Part shown: positions 25,544 to 33,870 of the stretch, piece after piece | Layout of the letters: each line of letters opens with the position of its first letter | Numbering within the stretch: the first letter of the stretch is position 1 | From: Emergencia timonensis | GTDB lineage: Bacteria > Bacillota > Clostridia > Peptostreptococcales > Anaerovoracaceae | Assembly (NCBI RefSeq): GCF_900086585.1 | Contig: NZ_FLKM01000009.1 | Location: 310,001 to 374,000, forward strand | DNA: 64,000 nt | Direction: 5' to 3' | Program-made: the position numbers and the translations under genes | Notes under the pieces: generated by a model | Told to the model about the DNA's origin: nothing | Seen by the model: the letters and a program-made list of their open reading frames with translations, nothing else | The model's database searches: none

Positions 25544-25599
25544 TAGTTAAACTATTAACAAAAGTCACTATTTTCTGATTTATTTTGAAGGAGAGCAAA

Positions 25600-26082
25600 A
25601 TGTGTAACTGCAACGAAATGACGAAAAAGTTTGAACAGCTTGACGAAATCATTGCCAAGCACAAGGAAGAGCGAGGCGCTCTGATTCCAATCCTTCATGA
25701 GGCGCAGGAGGTCTTTGGATACCTGCCTTATGAAGTACAGGAACGGATTGCTGACGGACTGGGAATTTCAATGGCAAAGGTCTATGGAGTTGTGACCTTC
25801 TATTCACAATTCTCATTGAAGAAGAAGGGGAAATACAAGATTAATGTCTGTATGGGTACCGCCTGCTACGTAAAAGGCGCTAACGATATTATGGGGAAAT
25901 TCCTGGAGCGGCTTTCGATCGAAGTCGGAGAGTGCACGGCTGACGGCAAGTTCTCATTGGATTCTTGCAGATGCATTGGCGCATGTGGTCTTGCACCTGT
26001 AGTAACCATCAACGACGAGGTTTACGGAAGACTGACACCGGAACAGGTGGAAGAAATCTTAGATGAATATGAGCGTATGTAA
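25600..26082 (+). CDS. hydC: Hydrogenase 2, NuoE-like [2Fe-2S] subunit
   Basis: The ATG at 25600 follows GAAGGAGAGCAAA; the TTG 15 bases earlier lies within the ribosome site. The 160-residue product has the NuoE helical domain (EERGALIPILHEAQEVFGYLP) and the cluster ligands in VCMGTACYVKGA and SCRCIGACGLAPV. An extra short N-terminal segment contains two cysteines (MCNCNEM) not seen in the paralogue at 9266. It opens the second hydCBA operon. Confidence 0.92.
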   Translation: MCNCNEMTKKFEQLDEIIAKHKEERGALIPILHEAQEVFGYLPYEVQERIADGLGISMAKVYGVVTFYSQFSLKKKGKYKINVCMGTACYVKGANDIMGKFLERLSIEVGECTADGKFSLDSCRCIGACGLAPVVTINDEVYGRLTPEQVEEILDEYERM

Positions 26083-26098
26083 ATAGCAGGAGGAGAGA

Positions 26099-27934
26099 AT
26101 GAGTAAGACAATAAAAGATATCCAAAAGATTAAAGAGAAAACACTCGCATCATTTGGAAACAGAATTGGAAACGATGACAATAAACTTTACATAATGACC
26201 TGCTGCGGTACAGGCTGTACTTCATCGGGAGCAATCAAAAACAGAGAGAAATTAGACGAGCTGATGGAGAGAGACGGGCTTCAGGACAGAGTGCAGTTTG
26301 TAAAGACGGGCTGCTTTGGTCTTTGTGCAGAGGGACCGATTTTGATGGTTTACCCAGAAAACGTAATGTACACCAACGTAACGCCGGACGACATCAATGA
26401 AATCTGGGAAGCCCATATCAAAAATGGCAGAGTCGTTGAAAGACTGAAGTCAGAAAACGAACTGAATTTCTTCTCAAAGCAGATGAGAATCTCTCTGAGA
26501 AATTGCGGCAGAATCGATCCTGAAAATATTGACGAATATATCGCCTATGGCGGTTATGAAGCACTTGGCAAAGTGCTGACAGAGATGGAACCGGAAGATG
26601 TCATCAAGACGATCAAAGACTCCGGTCTCAGAGGCAGAGGCGGCGGCGGATTTCCTGCCGGTGTCAAGTGGCAGTTCGCAGCCGAGCAGCAGGTGAAAGA
26701 AAAATATGTCTGCTGTAATGCTGACGAAGGAGACCCGGGTGCCTTTATGGACAGATCTGTACTGGAAGGCGATCCCCATGCTGTCATCGAAGCTATGGCA
26801 ATCGCAGGTTATGCCATCGGATCTGACCAGGGCTTTGTCTATGTCAGAGCGGAATATCCCATTGCAGTACAGAGATTGACCATCGCCATTGAGCAGGCCA
26901 GAGAATACGGCTTGCTGGGTGACAATGTACTGGGTACCGGCTTTAAATTCGACCTGGATATCAGGCTGGGCGCAGGCGCTTTTGTCTGCGGTGAAGAAAC
27001 AGCCCTGATGACCTCCATCGAAGGCAACCGCGGAGAACCGAGATTGAAACCGCCGTTCCCGGCAGTAGAAGGTCTCTTTGGCAAACCGACCATCTTGAAC
27101 AACGTAGAAACCCTGTCCAACATTCCGCAGATCATCACTAAAGGGCCGGAATGGTTCAGCGAAATCGGAACAGAAAAATCCCATGGAACCAAGGTTTTCG
27201 CGCTGGGCGGGAAGATCAACAATACCGGACTGGTAGAGGTTCCTATGGGAACCACTTTGCGGGAAATCGTCTACGAAATCGGCGGCGGCATCCCGAAGGG
27301 CAAAACCTTCAAGGCGGCACAGACAGGAGGCCCTTCCGGCGGATGTATTTCGGCAGAGTTCCTCGACACGCCGATTGACTACGACTCCCTGACCTCGCTG
27401 GGCTCCATGATGGGTTCCGGCGGATTGATTGTCATGGACGAAGATACCTGTATGGTGGATATTGCTAAATTCTTCTTGGAGTTTACTGTGGACGAATCCT
27501 GCGGAAAATGTCCTCCGTGCAGAATCGGTACCAAGAGAATGCTGGAAATCCTCACCAAGATTACAGATGGAAAAGGCTCGCTGGACGATCTGGATGAGCT
27601 GGAATATCTGGCCATGAATATCAAGAAGGGCGCCCTTTGCGGCCTGGGGCAGACGGCTCCAAACCCGGTACTTTCTACGATGAAATATTTTAAAGATGAA
27701 TATATCGCCCACGTAGTAGACAAGAAATGTCCTGCAGGCGTTTGTGTTTCGATGCTCCGATACGTTATCATGGAAGATGCATGTAAACACTGCGGGCTTT
27801 GCGCGAGAAATTGTCCTGCGCAGTGTATCTCCGGCGACAAGAATACACCTTACGTTATCGACAACGACAAGTGTCTCAAGTGTGGAGTCTGCATGGAAAA
27901 ATGTCCATTCAAGGCTATCATGAAGAACGCATAA
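26099..27934 (+). CDS. hydB: Hydrogenase 2, NuoF-like flavin/NADH subunit
   Basis: The 611-residue protein has the same architecture as HydB1: thioredoxin-like domain (CCGTGCTSSG, TGCFGLCAEGP), FMN domain (GLRGRGGGGFPAG, NADEGDPGAFMDRS), nucleotide loop with the canonical GEETAL, cluster motif ESCGKCPPCRIGTKRMLE and two C-terminal 4Fe-4S motifs (CKHCGLCARNCP, CLKCGVCMEKCP). It is the expected bifurcating subunit. The intact GEETAL contrasts with GEGSAL in HydB1 and suggests the two complexes differ in nucleotide handling. It starts 16 bases after hydC2. Confidence 0.94.
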   Translation: MSKTIKDIQKIKEKTLASFGNRIGNDDNKLYIMTCCGTGCTSSGAIKNREKLDELMERDGLQDRVQFVKTGCFGLCAEGPILMVYPENVMYTNVTPDDINEIWEAHIKNGRVVERLKSENELNFFSKQMRISLRNCGRIDPENIDEYIAYGGYEALGKVLTEMEPEDVIKTIKDSGLRGRGGGGFPAGVKWQFAAEQQVKEKYVCCNADEGDPGAFMDRSVLEGDPHAVIEAMAIAGYAIGSDQGFVYVRAEYPIAVQRLTIAIEQAREYGLLGDNVLGTGFKFDLDIRLGAGAFVCGEETALMTSIEGNRGEPRLKPPFPAVEGLFGKPTILNNVETLSNIPQIITKGPEWFSEIGTEKSHGTKVFALGGKINNTGLVEVPMGTTLREIVYEIGGGIPKGKTFKAAQTGGPSGGCISAEFLDTPIDYDSLTSLGSMMGSGGLIVMDEDTCMVDIAKFFLEFTVDESCGKCPPCRIGTKRMLEILTKITDGKGSLDDLDELEYLAMNIKKGALCGLGQTAPNPVLSTMKYFKDEYIAHVVDKKCPAGVCVSMLRYVIMEDACKHCGLCARNCPAQCISGDKNTPYVIDNDKCLKCGVCMEKCPFKAIMKNA

Positions 27935-27951
27935 GAAAGTGAGGGCGAAAC

Positions 27952-29712
27952 ATGAAAAATAAGAAAAGAGTACAATTAACCATAGATGGCATGGACGTCA
28001 ACGTGCCAGAGGATTACACCATCCTCAAAGCAGCTAAAGAAGTAAATATCAAGATCCCTACTTTATGCTTCCTCAAGGACGTGTGTGAAATCGGATGCTG
28101 CCGTATGTGCCTGGTAGAAGTAGAAGGCATGAAAAACTGGCAGGCCTCCTGCGTGCAGAAGGTTGCAGACGGCATGGTGGTCAAAACTCATACGCCTGAC
28201 ATTCTCAACTTTAGAAAAAAGAATCTGGAATTGATTCTTTCCAATCACCCGGCAATGTGTCAGAGCTGCAACAGAGGTTCTACGGGCTGTGAACTGAAGA
28301 CCTTGGCCAACACCATGGACACTGAATTTGCAAACTATGCGATCAACCAGGAAGTCATCACCGCAAACCAGGTTATGGAAGTGGATGACGGCATCTCCAT
28401 TATGCGTGACCCCAACAGATGTATCCTCTGCAGAAGATGTATCAGCATCTGCCACAACGTGCAGACAGTAGGCGCCATCGACGTCATCAACAGAGGTTTC
28501 AGTACGGTAGTGGGAACCACTTTTAATCGGCCAATTGATGAATCCAGATGCGTAAACTGCGGTCAATGTATCAATGTATGTCCGACCGGTGCCCTGCAGG
28601 AGCACTCCAACATGGATGACTTCTGGGAGATTCTCAAAGATCCTGACAGATTTGTCATCGTACAGACCGCACCTGCGGTAAGAGCGGCTTTGGGCGAAGA
28701 ATTTGACATGCCAATCGGCACAGACGTCACAGGCAAAATGGTCACGGCGTTGCGTATGCTGGGCTTTGACAAAGTCTTTGACACCGATACTGCCGCTGAC
28801 CTGACGATTATGGAGGAAGGCACTGAGCTGATCAAGAGGATTCAGAACGGAGGCAAACTGCCTTTGATCACATCCTGCTCACCGGGCTGGATCAAGTTCT
28901 GTGAACACAACTTCCCGGATATGCTCGACAATCTGTCATCCTGCAAATCACCTCACGAGATGCTGGGCGCAGTGATCAAATCCTACTATGCTGAGAAGAT
29001 AGGGAAAGATCCTTCACAAATTGCGGTCATCTCCATCATGCCTTGCACTGCGAAAAAATATGAAGCGCAGAGAGAAGAGCTGAACGTAGATGGGCAGCAG
29101 GATGTGGATCTTGTTCTGACTACGAGGGAGGTAGCCAGAATGATTCAGGCCTTTGGCATCGACTTTCCAGCACTGCCTGACGGCGAATTTGACAATCCGC
29201 TGGGCATTTCAACAGGCGCAGGAACCATCTTTGGCGCTTCTGGCGGAGTCATGGAAGCCGCCCTGAGAACAGTCGCGGACGTATTAACAGGGATGAGCTC
29301 CGACTCCATCGACTACATGCAGGTCCGCGGCCAGGAAGAGGGGTTGAAGGAAGCGGAAATTACCATCGGCGATATCACCCTGAAAGCCGCGGCGGCCCAC
29401 GGTCTTGGCAATGCCAGAGCATTGATGGAAAGAGTGCGCAGCGGCGAGCACTTTGACTTTATCGAGGTCATGGCCTGCCCTGGCGGCTGCGTCAACGGCG
29501 GCGGCCAGCCACAGCAGCCGTCCTCTGTCCGCAACTGGGTCAATGTCGGCGAGGAGAGAGCGAAAGCTCTATACAGAAGCGATCACGAGAATTTCATCAG
29601 AAAGTCTCATAAAAATCCGGTCATCAAAGAGTTATACAAAGAATATCTGGGTGAACCGGGCAGTGAAAAGGCACATAAGCTGCTGCACACTCATTACCAT
29701 CCGAGAGGCTGA
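27952..29712 (+). CDS. hydA: [FeFe]-hydrogenase 2 catalytic subunit
   Basis: The 586-residue protein shows an N-terminal [2Fe-2S] domain (LKDVCEIGCCRMCLVE), a His-Cys3 cluster (HPAMCQSCNRGSTGC), two 4Fe-4S clusters (CILCRRCISIC, CVNCGQCINVCP) and the H-cluster motifs L1 TSCSPGW, L2 MPCTAKKYE and L3 MACPGGCVNGGGQP. L1 has Ser where HydA1 has Cys, and L3 differs too, so the two hydrogenases are old paralogues, not a recent copy. The expected role is ferredoxin- and NADH-linked H2 turnover. Confidence 0.95.
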   Translation: MKNKKRVQLTIDGMDVNVPEDYTILKAAKEVNIKIPTLCFLKDVCEIGCCRMCLVEVEGMKNWQASCVQKVADGMVVKTHTPDILNFRKKNLELILSNHPAMCQSCNRGSTGCELKTLANTMDTEFANYAINQEVITANQVMEVDDGISIMRDPNRCILCRRCISICHNVQTVGAIDVINRGFSTVVGTTFNRPIDESRCVNCGQCINVCPTGALQEHSNMDDFWEILKDPDRFVIVQTAPAVRAALGEEFDMPIGTDVTGKMVTALRMLGFDKVFDTDTAADLTIMEEGTELIKRIQNGGKLPLITSCSPGWIKFCEHNFPDMLDNLSSCKSPHEMLGAVIKSYYAEKIGKDPSQIAVISIMPCTAKKYEAQREELNVDGQQDVDLVLTTREVARMIQAFGIDFPALPDGEFDNPLGISTGAGTIFGASGGVMEAALRTVADVLTGMSSDSIDYMQVRGQEEGLKEAEITIGDITLKAAAAHGLGNARALMERVRSGEHFDFIEVMACPGGCVNGGGQPQQPSSVRNWVNVGEERAKALYRSDHENFIRKSHKNPVIKELYKEYLGEPGSEKAHKLLHTHYHPRG

Positions 29713-29741
29713 TAATTTCAAATAGTGACAAATCAAGCAGG

Positions 29742-29777
29742 AATGCGGCAGGCCGGCGAACGGCAGGTCGCATTTTT
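29742..29777 (+). terminator. Terminator of hydrogenase operon 2
   Basis: An imperfect stem with AATGCG/CGCATT ends, followed by TTTTT, 30 bases after hydA2. Confidence 0.7.
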
Positions 29778-29827
29778 GCTTGCGGCAGGATAAACCGGTC
29801 ATCCATCTCCACCATCGGCAGGGTGCA

Positions 29828-29991
29828 GTTACGCAGAATGGCCATAAAACGAGGAAAGAGTTAAGCAGGAGCAAGAGGAAACAGGGAGTATGCGTAACTG
29901 GACATCTGTCAGCAGGGGGCGGTTATGCAGAATGGCCAAAAAAAGAGAAAAAGTTAATCAGAGGCGGGTGAAAGGAGAAGAAATGCGTAAC
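29828..29991 (+). repeat. Phased tandem repeat array B (two units, 94-bp period)
   Basis: Unit 1: GTTACGCA 29828, GTTAAGCA 29860, TGCGTAAC 29891. Unit 2: GTTATGCA 29922, GTTAATCA 29953, TGCGTAAC 29984. The steps are 32, 31, 31, 31 and 31 bp, the same geometry as arrays A and C, with largely different spacer sequence. It lies between the hydA2 terminator and the promoter of the DUF6485 gene. Confidence 0.88.
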
Positions 29992-30031
29992 TGAGCATCT
30001 GTCAGCAGCGGGCAGGGGCTGCTAGGCAATC

Positions 30032-30060
30032 TTGACTTGACGCGGAGGGATTAGTATAAT
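30032..30060 (+). promoter_or_regulatory. Sigma-70-type promoter for the DUF6485-lysR pair
   Basis: TTGACT, 17-bp spacer, TATAAT, about 41 bp before the start codon. Confidence 0.75.
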
Positions 30061-30101
30061 GTGAATAAAGTAAACCTTGCGGCTATATGGGAGGAGACAT
30101 C

Positions 30102-30335
30102 ATGTCTGAAGAAAAAATAAAGAAAGTGCAGTTCTGCACCTGCAATGATTACGACTGTCCTTTTAATCCTGTCAATCACGATCAGGGCTGTACGCCATGC
30201 ATTGCTAAGAATCTAAAAGCGGGAGAGACTCCAAGCTGTTTCTTTAATAAGCTGGATCCGGGGAAGAAGGAGGATCGTGGCGAGTATTTACATAAGGACT
30301 TTGCCAGAATCGTCATGAAGCTGTATGAAGATTGA
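30102..30335 (+). CDS. Cysteine-rich small protein (DUF6485-like)
   Basis: The ATG at 30102 follows GGGAGGAGACATC. The 77-residue product has six cysteines (CTCNDYDC, CTPC and SCFF), a pattern suited to zinc or Fe-S binding. This resembles the DUF6485 family, found widely in Clostridia without a known role. The gene overlaps the start of a lysR gene by 11 bases, so the two are translationally coupled; it may be an accessory of that regulator or simply cotranscribed. Confidence 0.75.
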   Translation: MSEEKIKKVQFCTCNDYDCPFNPVNHDQGCTPCIAKNLKAGETPSCFFNKLDPGKKEDRGEYLHKDFARIVMKLYED

Positions 30336-31245
30336 GCAGCTGCAGCAGCTTTTAAAAATCGTTGAAGAAGGAAGCATCAACGAGGCGGCAAAGGAACTGT
30401 ATATAGCCCGTTCTTCACTGAGCACCTCTATGAAAAATTTAGAGAGAGAGCTGGGCGCGCAGATTTTCAGCCGCAACAGCAAAGGGGTATGCCTGACAGA
30501 TTTTGGGGCAGATGTCTATAGCCAGGCCAAAGATATCTGCTCTAAAATAGATTTTATACAGAGCGTACCCTATGAAGAGGATCGGATGAATCTTTCGATA
30601 TCCAGCATGTACTGCTCCCTGGCAAATGACGCCTTTGTAGAACTTTACCAGCGGCATTTTCGGGACAACTTTACCGGAAGCATCGAAGAGTGCACGCTGA
30701 ACGAGGTCATCCGCCAGGTCAATTCGGGCCTCAGTGAGATTGGTATGGTGACGCTGTTTTCTGACAGCGAGTCGGTGGCGCTGAAAAAGATTGCTGATAA
30801 TCATTTGGAATTTCACAAGCTGATTGACCGAAAGCTCCATGCCATTATCGGACCGAAAAACCCTCTGTATGCGGAAGAGCGAAGTTCCGTTGGTTTGGAC
30901 GAATTGAAAGACTTCCCTTATATCGTCAATTATGCGTCGCCGTCGGACTATTCTTGGGAACGGACTCTGGACGGGCGCAAACGAAAGCGGGCGGAGATCC
31001 ATGTCAGTGATTTAGGCTGTGCGCTGCGGCTCATAAACGCAACAGAAGCCATTATGATCGACACTTATGACAAAGATACCTACGCGCAGTTTTATGCGCC
31101 CAACGGCTGTAAATTTATACCCCTTGCCGATTCACCTCTTGCCTGTAAGCTGGGCTGGGTCAAGTCTGAAAATAAGACCATTTCAAAAGCGGCAGAAGAG
31201 TTTATCGCAATCATCAATGTCAAAGCGGGCTATGGAAATTTTTAA
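30325..31245 (+). CDS. LysR-family transcriptional regulator
   Basis: The 306-residue product has a typical LysR N-terminus (LQQLLKIVEEGSINEAAKELYIARSSLSTSMKNLERELGAQIFSR) and a substrate-binding co-inducer domain from about residue 90. It starts inside the end of the DUF6485 gene. A YkvI-like transporter and aminotransferase operon lies downstream on the same strand beyond a terminator and may be a target, but no T-N11-A box could be assigned with confidence. Confidence 0.9.
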   Translation: MKIEQLQQLLKIVEEGSINEAAKELYIARSSLSTSMKNLERELGAQIFSRNSKGVCLTDFGADVYSQAKDICSKIDFIQSVPYEEDRMNLSISSMYCSLANDAFVELYQRHFRDNFTGSIEECTLNEVIRQVNSGLSEIGMVTLFSDSESVALKKIADNHLEFHKLIDRKLHAIIGPKNPLYAEERSSVGLDELKDFPYIVNYASPSDYSWERTLDGRKRKRAEIHVSDLGCALRLINATEAIMIDTYDKDTYAQFYAPNGCKFIPLADSPLACKLGWVKSENKTISKAAEEFIAIINVKAGYGNF

Positions 31246-31256
31246 ATAACGGATAG

Positions 31257-31297
31257 AAAACTGCTGTACCGATACTAGATTGGGCAGCAGTTTTTTG
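31257..31297 (+). terminator. Terminator after lysR
   Basis: AAAACTGCTG and CAGCAGTTTTTT form a stem of about 10 bp with a T run. Confidence 0.8.
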
Positions 31298-31478
31298 TGT
31301 GCTAGAAACTAGAACGCGTCTTGTGCACATTACGGCATGAACGCGAAAAAGGAATTTAAGGCGAATGAATAATGTGTCCCATTGCCGATGTCAAAAATAC
31401 AGACTCATTTTGTACGGAATACTGTATGACCAGGCCACATAAAATTATGGTAGCATATAGATAAGGGATGGGATTATT

Positions 31479-32564
31479 TTGAAAGAAAAAGTAAATATTT
31501 TGAGTGTTATCAAGTACGCAGGCGCTTACATCGCCTTTGAAATAGGGTCAGGCTTTGCGACAGGACAGGAGATTCTGCAGTTTTACACGTCTTACGGCGT
31601 CTGGAGCATTGGAGCCGCCATCATCAGCATGATACTCTTTGCCTGGGCCGGCGGCAGCGTGATGAAGATCGGTTATGAGACGAAAGATGTAGAGAATTTG
31701 AAGCCATATCAACTTCTCTGCGGCAAGGCTATGGGAGTATTCTATGAATACTTTGTTTTATTTTATCTCTTTGCTGTTTTAGCAGTGATGATTTCAGGCG
31801 CAGGCGCATCACTGCAGGAATACTGCGGTGTCAGCTATTATGTAGGCGGACTGTTTATGGCTCTGCTGGTGTTCGTCGCCTTTGCCTTTGGACTAGAAAA
31901 ACTGATCGACATCGTCGGTCTCATGGGACCGTTGATTATCGGCTTTTCTATCTTCATAGCCATTTGTACCATTACGGCCAACTTCGGAGACCTAATGGTA
32001 GGCAATATTGACGTCAGCAGGTTGGTGACATCAAAACCGACCGACAGTTGGTGGATGAGCGGAATCCTATATGTGGCGTACAACGTGGTCAGTTCCATCG
32101 CCTTCCTGATGGCCCTTGGACGAGATGCAAAATCTGCCCGCGAGGCGGCGGCAGGCGGTATCACGGGCGGGGTACTGCTGATGGTCACTGTTATATTTAT
32201 GAACTTTGCGCTGCTTTCCCGTTTGGATTTAATTGAAGGCAGCATTGTTCCGTCACTGAAACTGGCCAACGAAGTTTCTTCTCTGGCAGGAACCGTTTTC
32301 GTAGTCGTCATGATTTGCGGTATCTTTTCCACAGCGGCTCCGGTCCTTTGGACCATATGCAATAATCTGGCAAAACCGGGCAGCAGGATTTCCCTGGTGA
32401 TTGCCCTGCTGGTCAGTCTGGACGCTTTTATTCTGGGACAGATGCCATTTGATAAATTAGTCAGTTTCATCTATCCTTATACCGGATATTTGGGTATCAT
32501 CTTGCTGGTATGTATTTGGAGATATAAGTTAAAACACAGGACGTTGAAAGGCAGATACAAATGA
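31479..32564 (+). CDS. YkvI-like multi-pass membrane transporter
   Basis: Translation probably starts at TTG 31479 after GGGATGGGATTATT. The 361-residue protein has about ten membrane helices and matches the YkvI group, distantly related to the LeuT/APC fold (AGAYIAFEIGSGFATGQEILQFY at the start, with an unwound-helix glycine motif). The substrate is unknown; coupling with a class I/II aminotransferase (4-base ATGA overlap) points to an amino acid or amine. The 180 bases before it hold no gene. Confidence 0.8.
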   Translation: MKEKVNILSVIKYAGAYIAFEIGSGFATGQEILQFYTSYGVWSIGAAIISMILFAWAGGSVMKIGYETKDVENLKPYQLLCGKAMGVFYEYFVLFYLFAVLAVMISGAGASLQEYCGVSYYVGGLFMALLVFVAFAFGLEKLIDIVGLMGPLIIGFSIFIAICTITANFGDLMVGNIDVSRLVTSKPTDSWWMSGILYVAYNVVSSIAFLMALGRDAKSAREAAAGGITGGVLLMVTVIFMNFALLSRLDLIEGSIVPSLKLANEVSSLAGTVFVVVMICGIFSTAAPVLWTICNNLAKPGSRISLVIALLVSLDAFILGQMPFDKLVSFIYPYTGYLGIILLVCIWRYKLKHRTLKGRYK

Positions 32565-33688
32565 TGAAGATTAGAGAAGAATTGCTGGCGATGAAGAAAA
32601 ACAGCTACGCAAACGGAGATTTTGATATTCCAGAGGGCAGCATGGACTGCACTGAGGGGGTAAACCCCTACGGCTGCCCTGAAGAGGTCTTAGCGGTCTT
32701 TAGGCAGATCAGATTAGAGGAAATTATCAACTATCCTCACGATGTGAAAGTGTACGAGGCGGTCTGTGATTATTGGTCGGATTTGGCATCTTTAGAAAAG
32801 GATAATATCATGCTGACCGACGGCAGCATCGCCGCCATCTATATCGTCAATAACCTCTTTGCCCAGAAAGGCGCGAAAGTTCTCGGCGTGGCGCCCCAGT
32901 TTTCAGACTACGTGTCCAATGCCAGACTCCTTGGTATGAACTATCGCTATGTGGCACTGGACCGGGCGGATCGTTATAAATTTGACGTCAATGCACTTCT
33001 CACGCAGATTACGGACGATTTGGCCGCAGTCTACCTGGACAACCCCAACAACCCGACGGGACAGATGATTACGGCAGGGGAGATTGAAATGGTGATGCGC
33101 AGAGCGAAAGCAAAGGGTGTCTGTGTCATTTTGGACGAGGCCTATGGGGATTTTGTATCAAAACGGGAGTCCGCTATGCAGCTGATGGACGAGTACGAAA
33201 ACCTCATCGTACTGCGAACCCTGTCAAAGGGTTTCGGCATGGCTGGCATTCGTGCAGGCTATATCGCCGCATCAAAGGAGCTGATCGGTTTTATGAGCCA
33301 GATTACCAACCCTTATGCCGTCGGGCAGATGTCGCGCAGGATGATGGCGGCGGCGCTTGACAACGCCTACAGACTGGAGAGAGATACCCAGGAATTCGCT
33401 TCGGCAAAGGTGAAGGTGAGGCGGATGATCGGAGAGAACATCAAAATGGCGGCCACCGACGACAGGGTGCCGATTTTCCTTCTGTATCACAAGGACCCGA
33501 CTGTGGATCTATACCGCCTCCTTGTGGTGAACGGCATCGTCGCAGTGCCGGGCAGCGCGTTTGATGCCATCGACAACAACTGCGTCAGAGTGAGACTGTC
33601 TTCAGAAGAGGATTTTCCGCAGTACCTGAAACTGCTGGCGAGAGCGGAGGTAGCGGCAGGGCAGATTATTGATGAGAAAATGGCTTAA
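32561..33688 (+). CDS. Class I/II PLP-dependent aminotransferase (HisC/CobD-like)
   Basis: The 375-residue protein shows the fold-type I landmarks: DNPNNPTGQM (about 166), LDEAYGDF with the PLP-pyridine Asp (about 194), and the Schiff-base lysine at about 223 in LRTLSKGFGMAGIRAGY. CTEGVNPYGCPEEVL near residue 27 is the HisC/CobD-type N-terminal motif. Possible activities include histidinol-phosphate transamination or a phospho-amino-acid decarboxylation, but no histidine or cobalamin genes are near, so a catabolic amino acid role with the coupled transporter is more likely. The start overlaps the transporter stop (ATGA). Confidence 0.88.
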   Translation: MMKIREELLAMKKNSYANGDFDIPEGSMDCTEGVNPYGCPEEVLAVFRQIRLEEIINYPHDVKVYEAVCDYWSDLASLEKDNIMLTDGSIAAIYIVNNLFAQKGAKVLGVAPQFSDYVSNARLLGMNYRYVALDRADRYKFDVNALLTQITDDLAAVYLDNPNNPTGQMITAGEIEMVMRRAKAKGVCVILDEAYGDFVSKRESAMQLMDEYENLIVLRTLSKGFGMAGIRAGYIAASKELIGFMSQITNPYAVGQMSRRMMAAALDNAYRLERDTQEFASAKVKVRRMIGENIKMAATDDRVPIFLLYHKDPTVDLYRLLVVNGIVAVPGSAFDAIDNNCVRVRLSSEEDFPQYLKLLARAEVAAGQIIDEKMA

Positions 33689-33701
33689 AATCGTTCTGAT
33701 T

Positions 33702-33742
33702 AAAAATACGGAGAAACGGTGATATCGAACTCCGTATTTTTT
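33702..33742 (+). terminator. Terminator after the aminotransferase
   Basis: AAAATACGGAG pairs with CTCCGTATTTT, followed by T residues. Confidence 0.85.
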
Positions 33743-33764
33743 ATGCATTATATTTCGAAATAAT

Positions 33765-33831
33765 TTGACAAATCTGAAAATAGAGGTATAATTGATATAT
33801 TATTAAATGCATTTAATGATTCGCATTTAAT
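33765..33831 (+). promoter_or_regulatory. Promoter and palindromic operator before the APC permease
   Basis: TTGACA, 16-bp spacer, TATAAT (33765-33792). Just downstream is the 16-bp perfect palindrome ATTAAATGCATTTAAT (33802-33817) and a repeat of its half GCATTTAAT (33823-33831). The position suits repression, possibly by one of the nearby GntR proteins (inference). Confidence 0.6.
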
Positions 33832-33870
33832 TAAAAATAATTTTACCCATGAAAGAAAGGAAGGTTTGCC

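Noticed and set aside
26474..27790. Long open frame (438 codons) on the minus strand
   Set aside because: It lies wholly antisense to hydB2, whose protein has every expected motif. The antisense product resembles no family and mirrors the antisense frames over hydB1.
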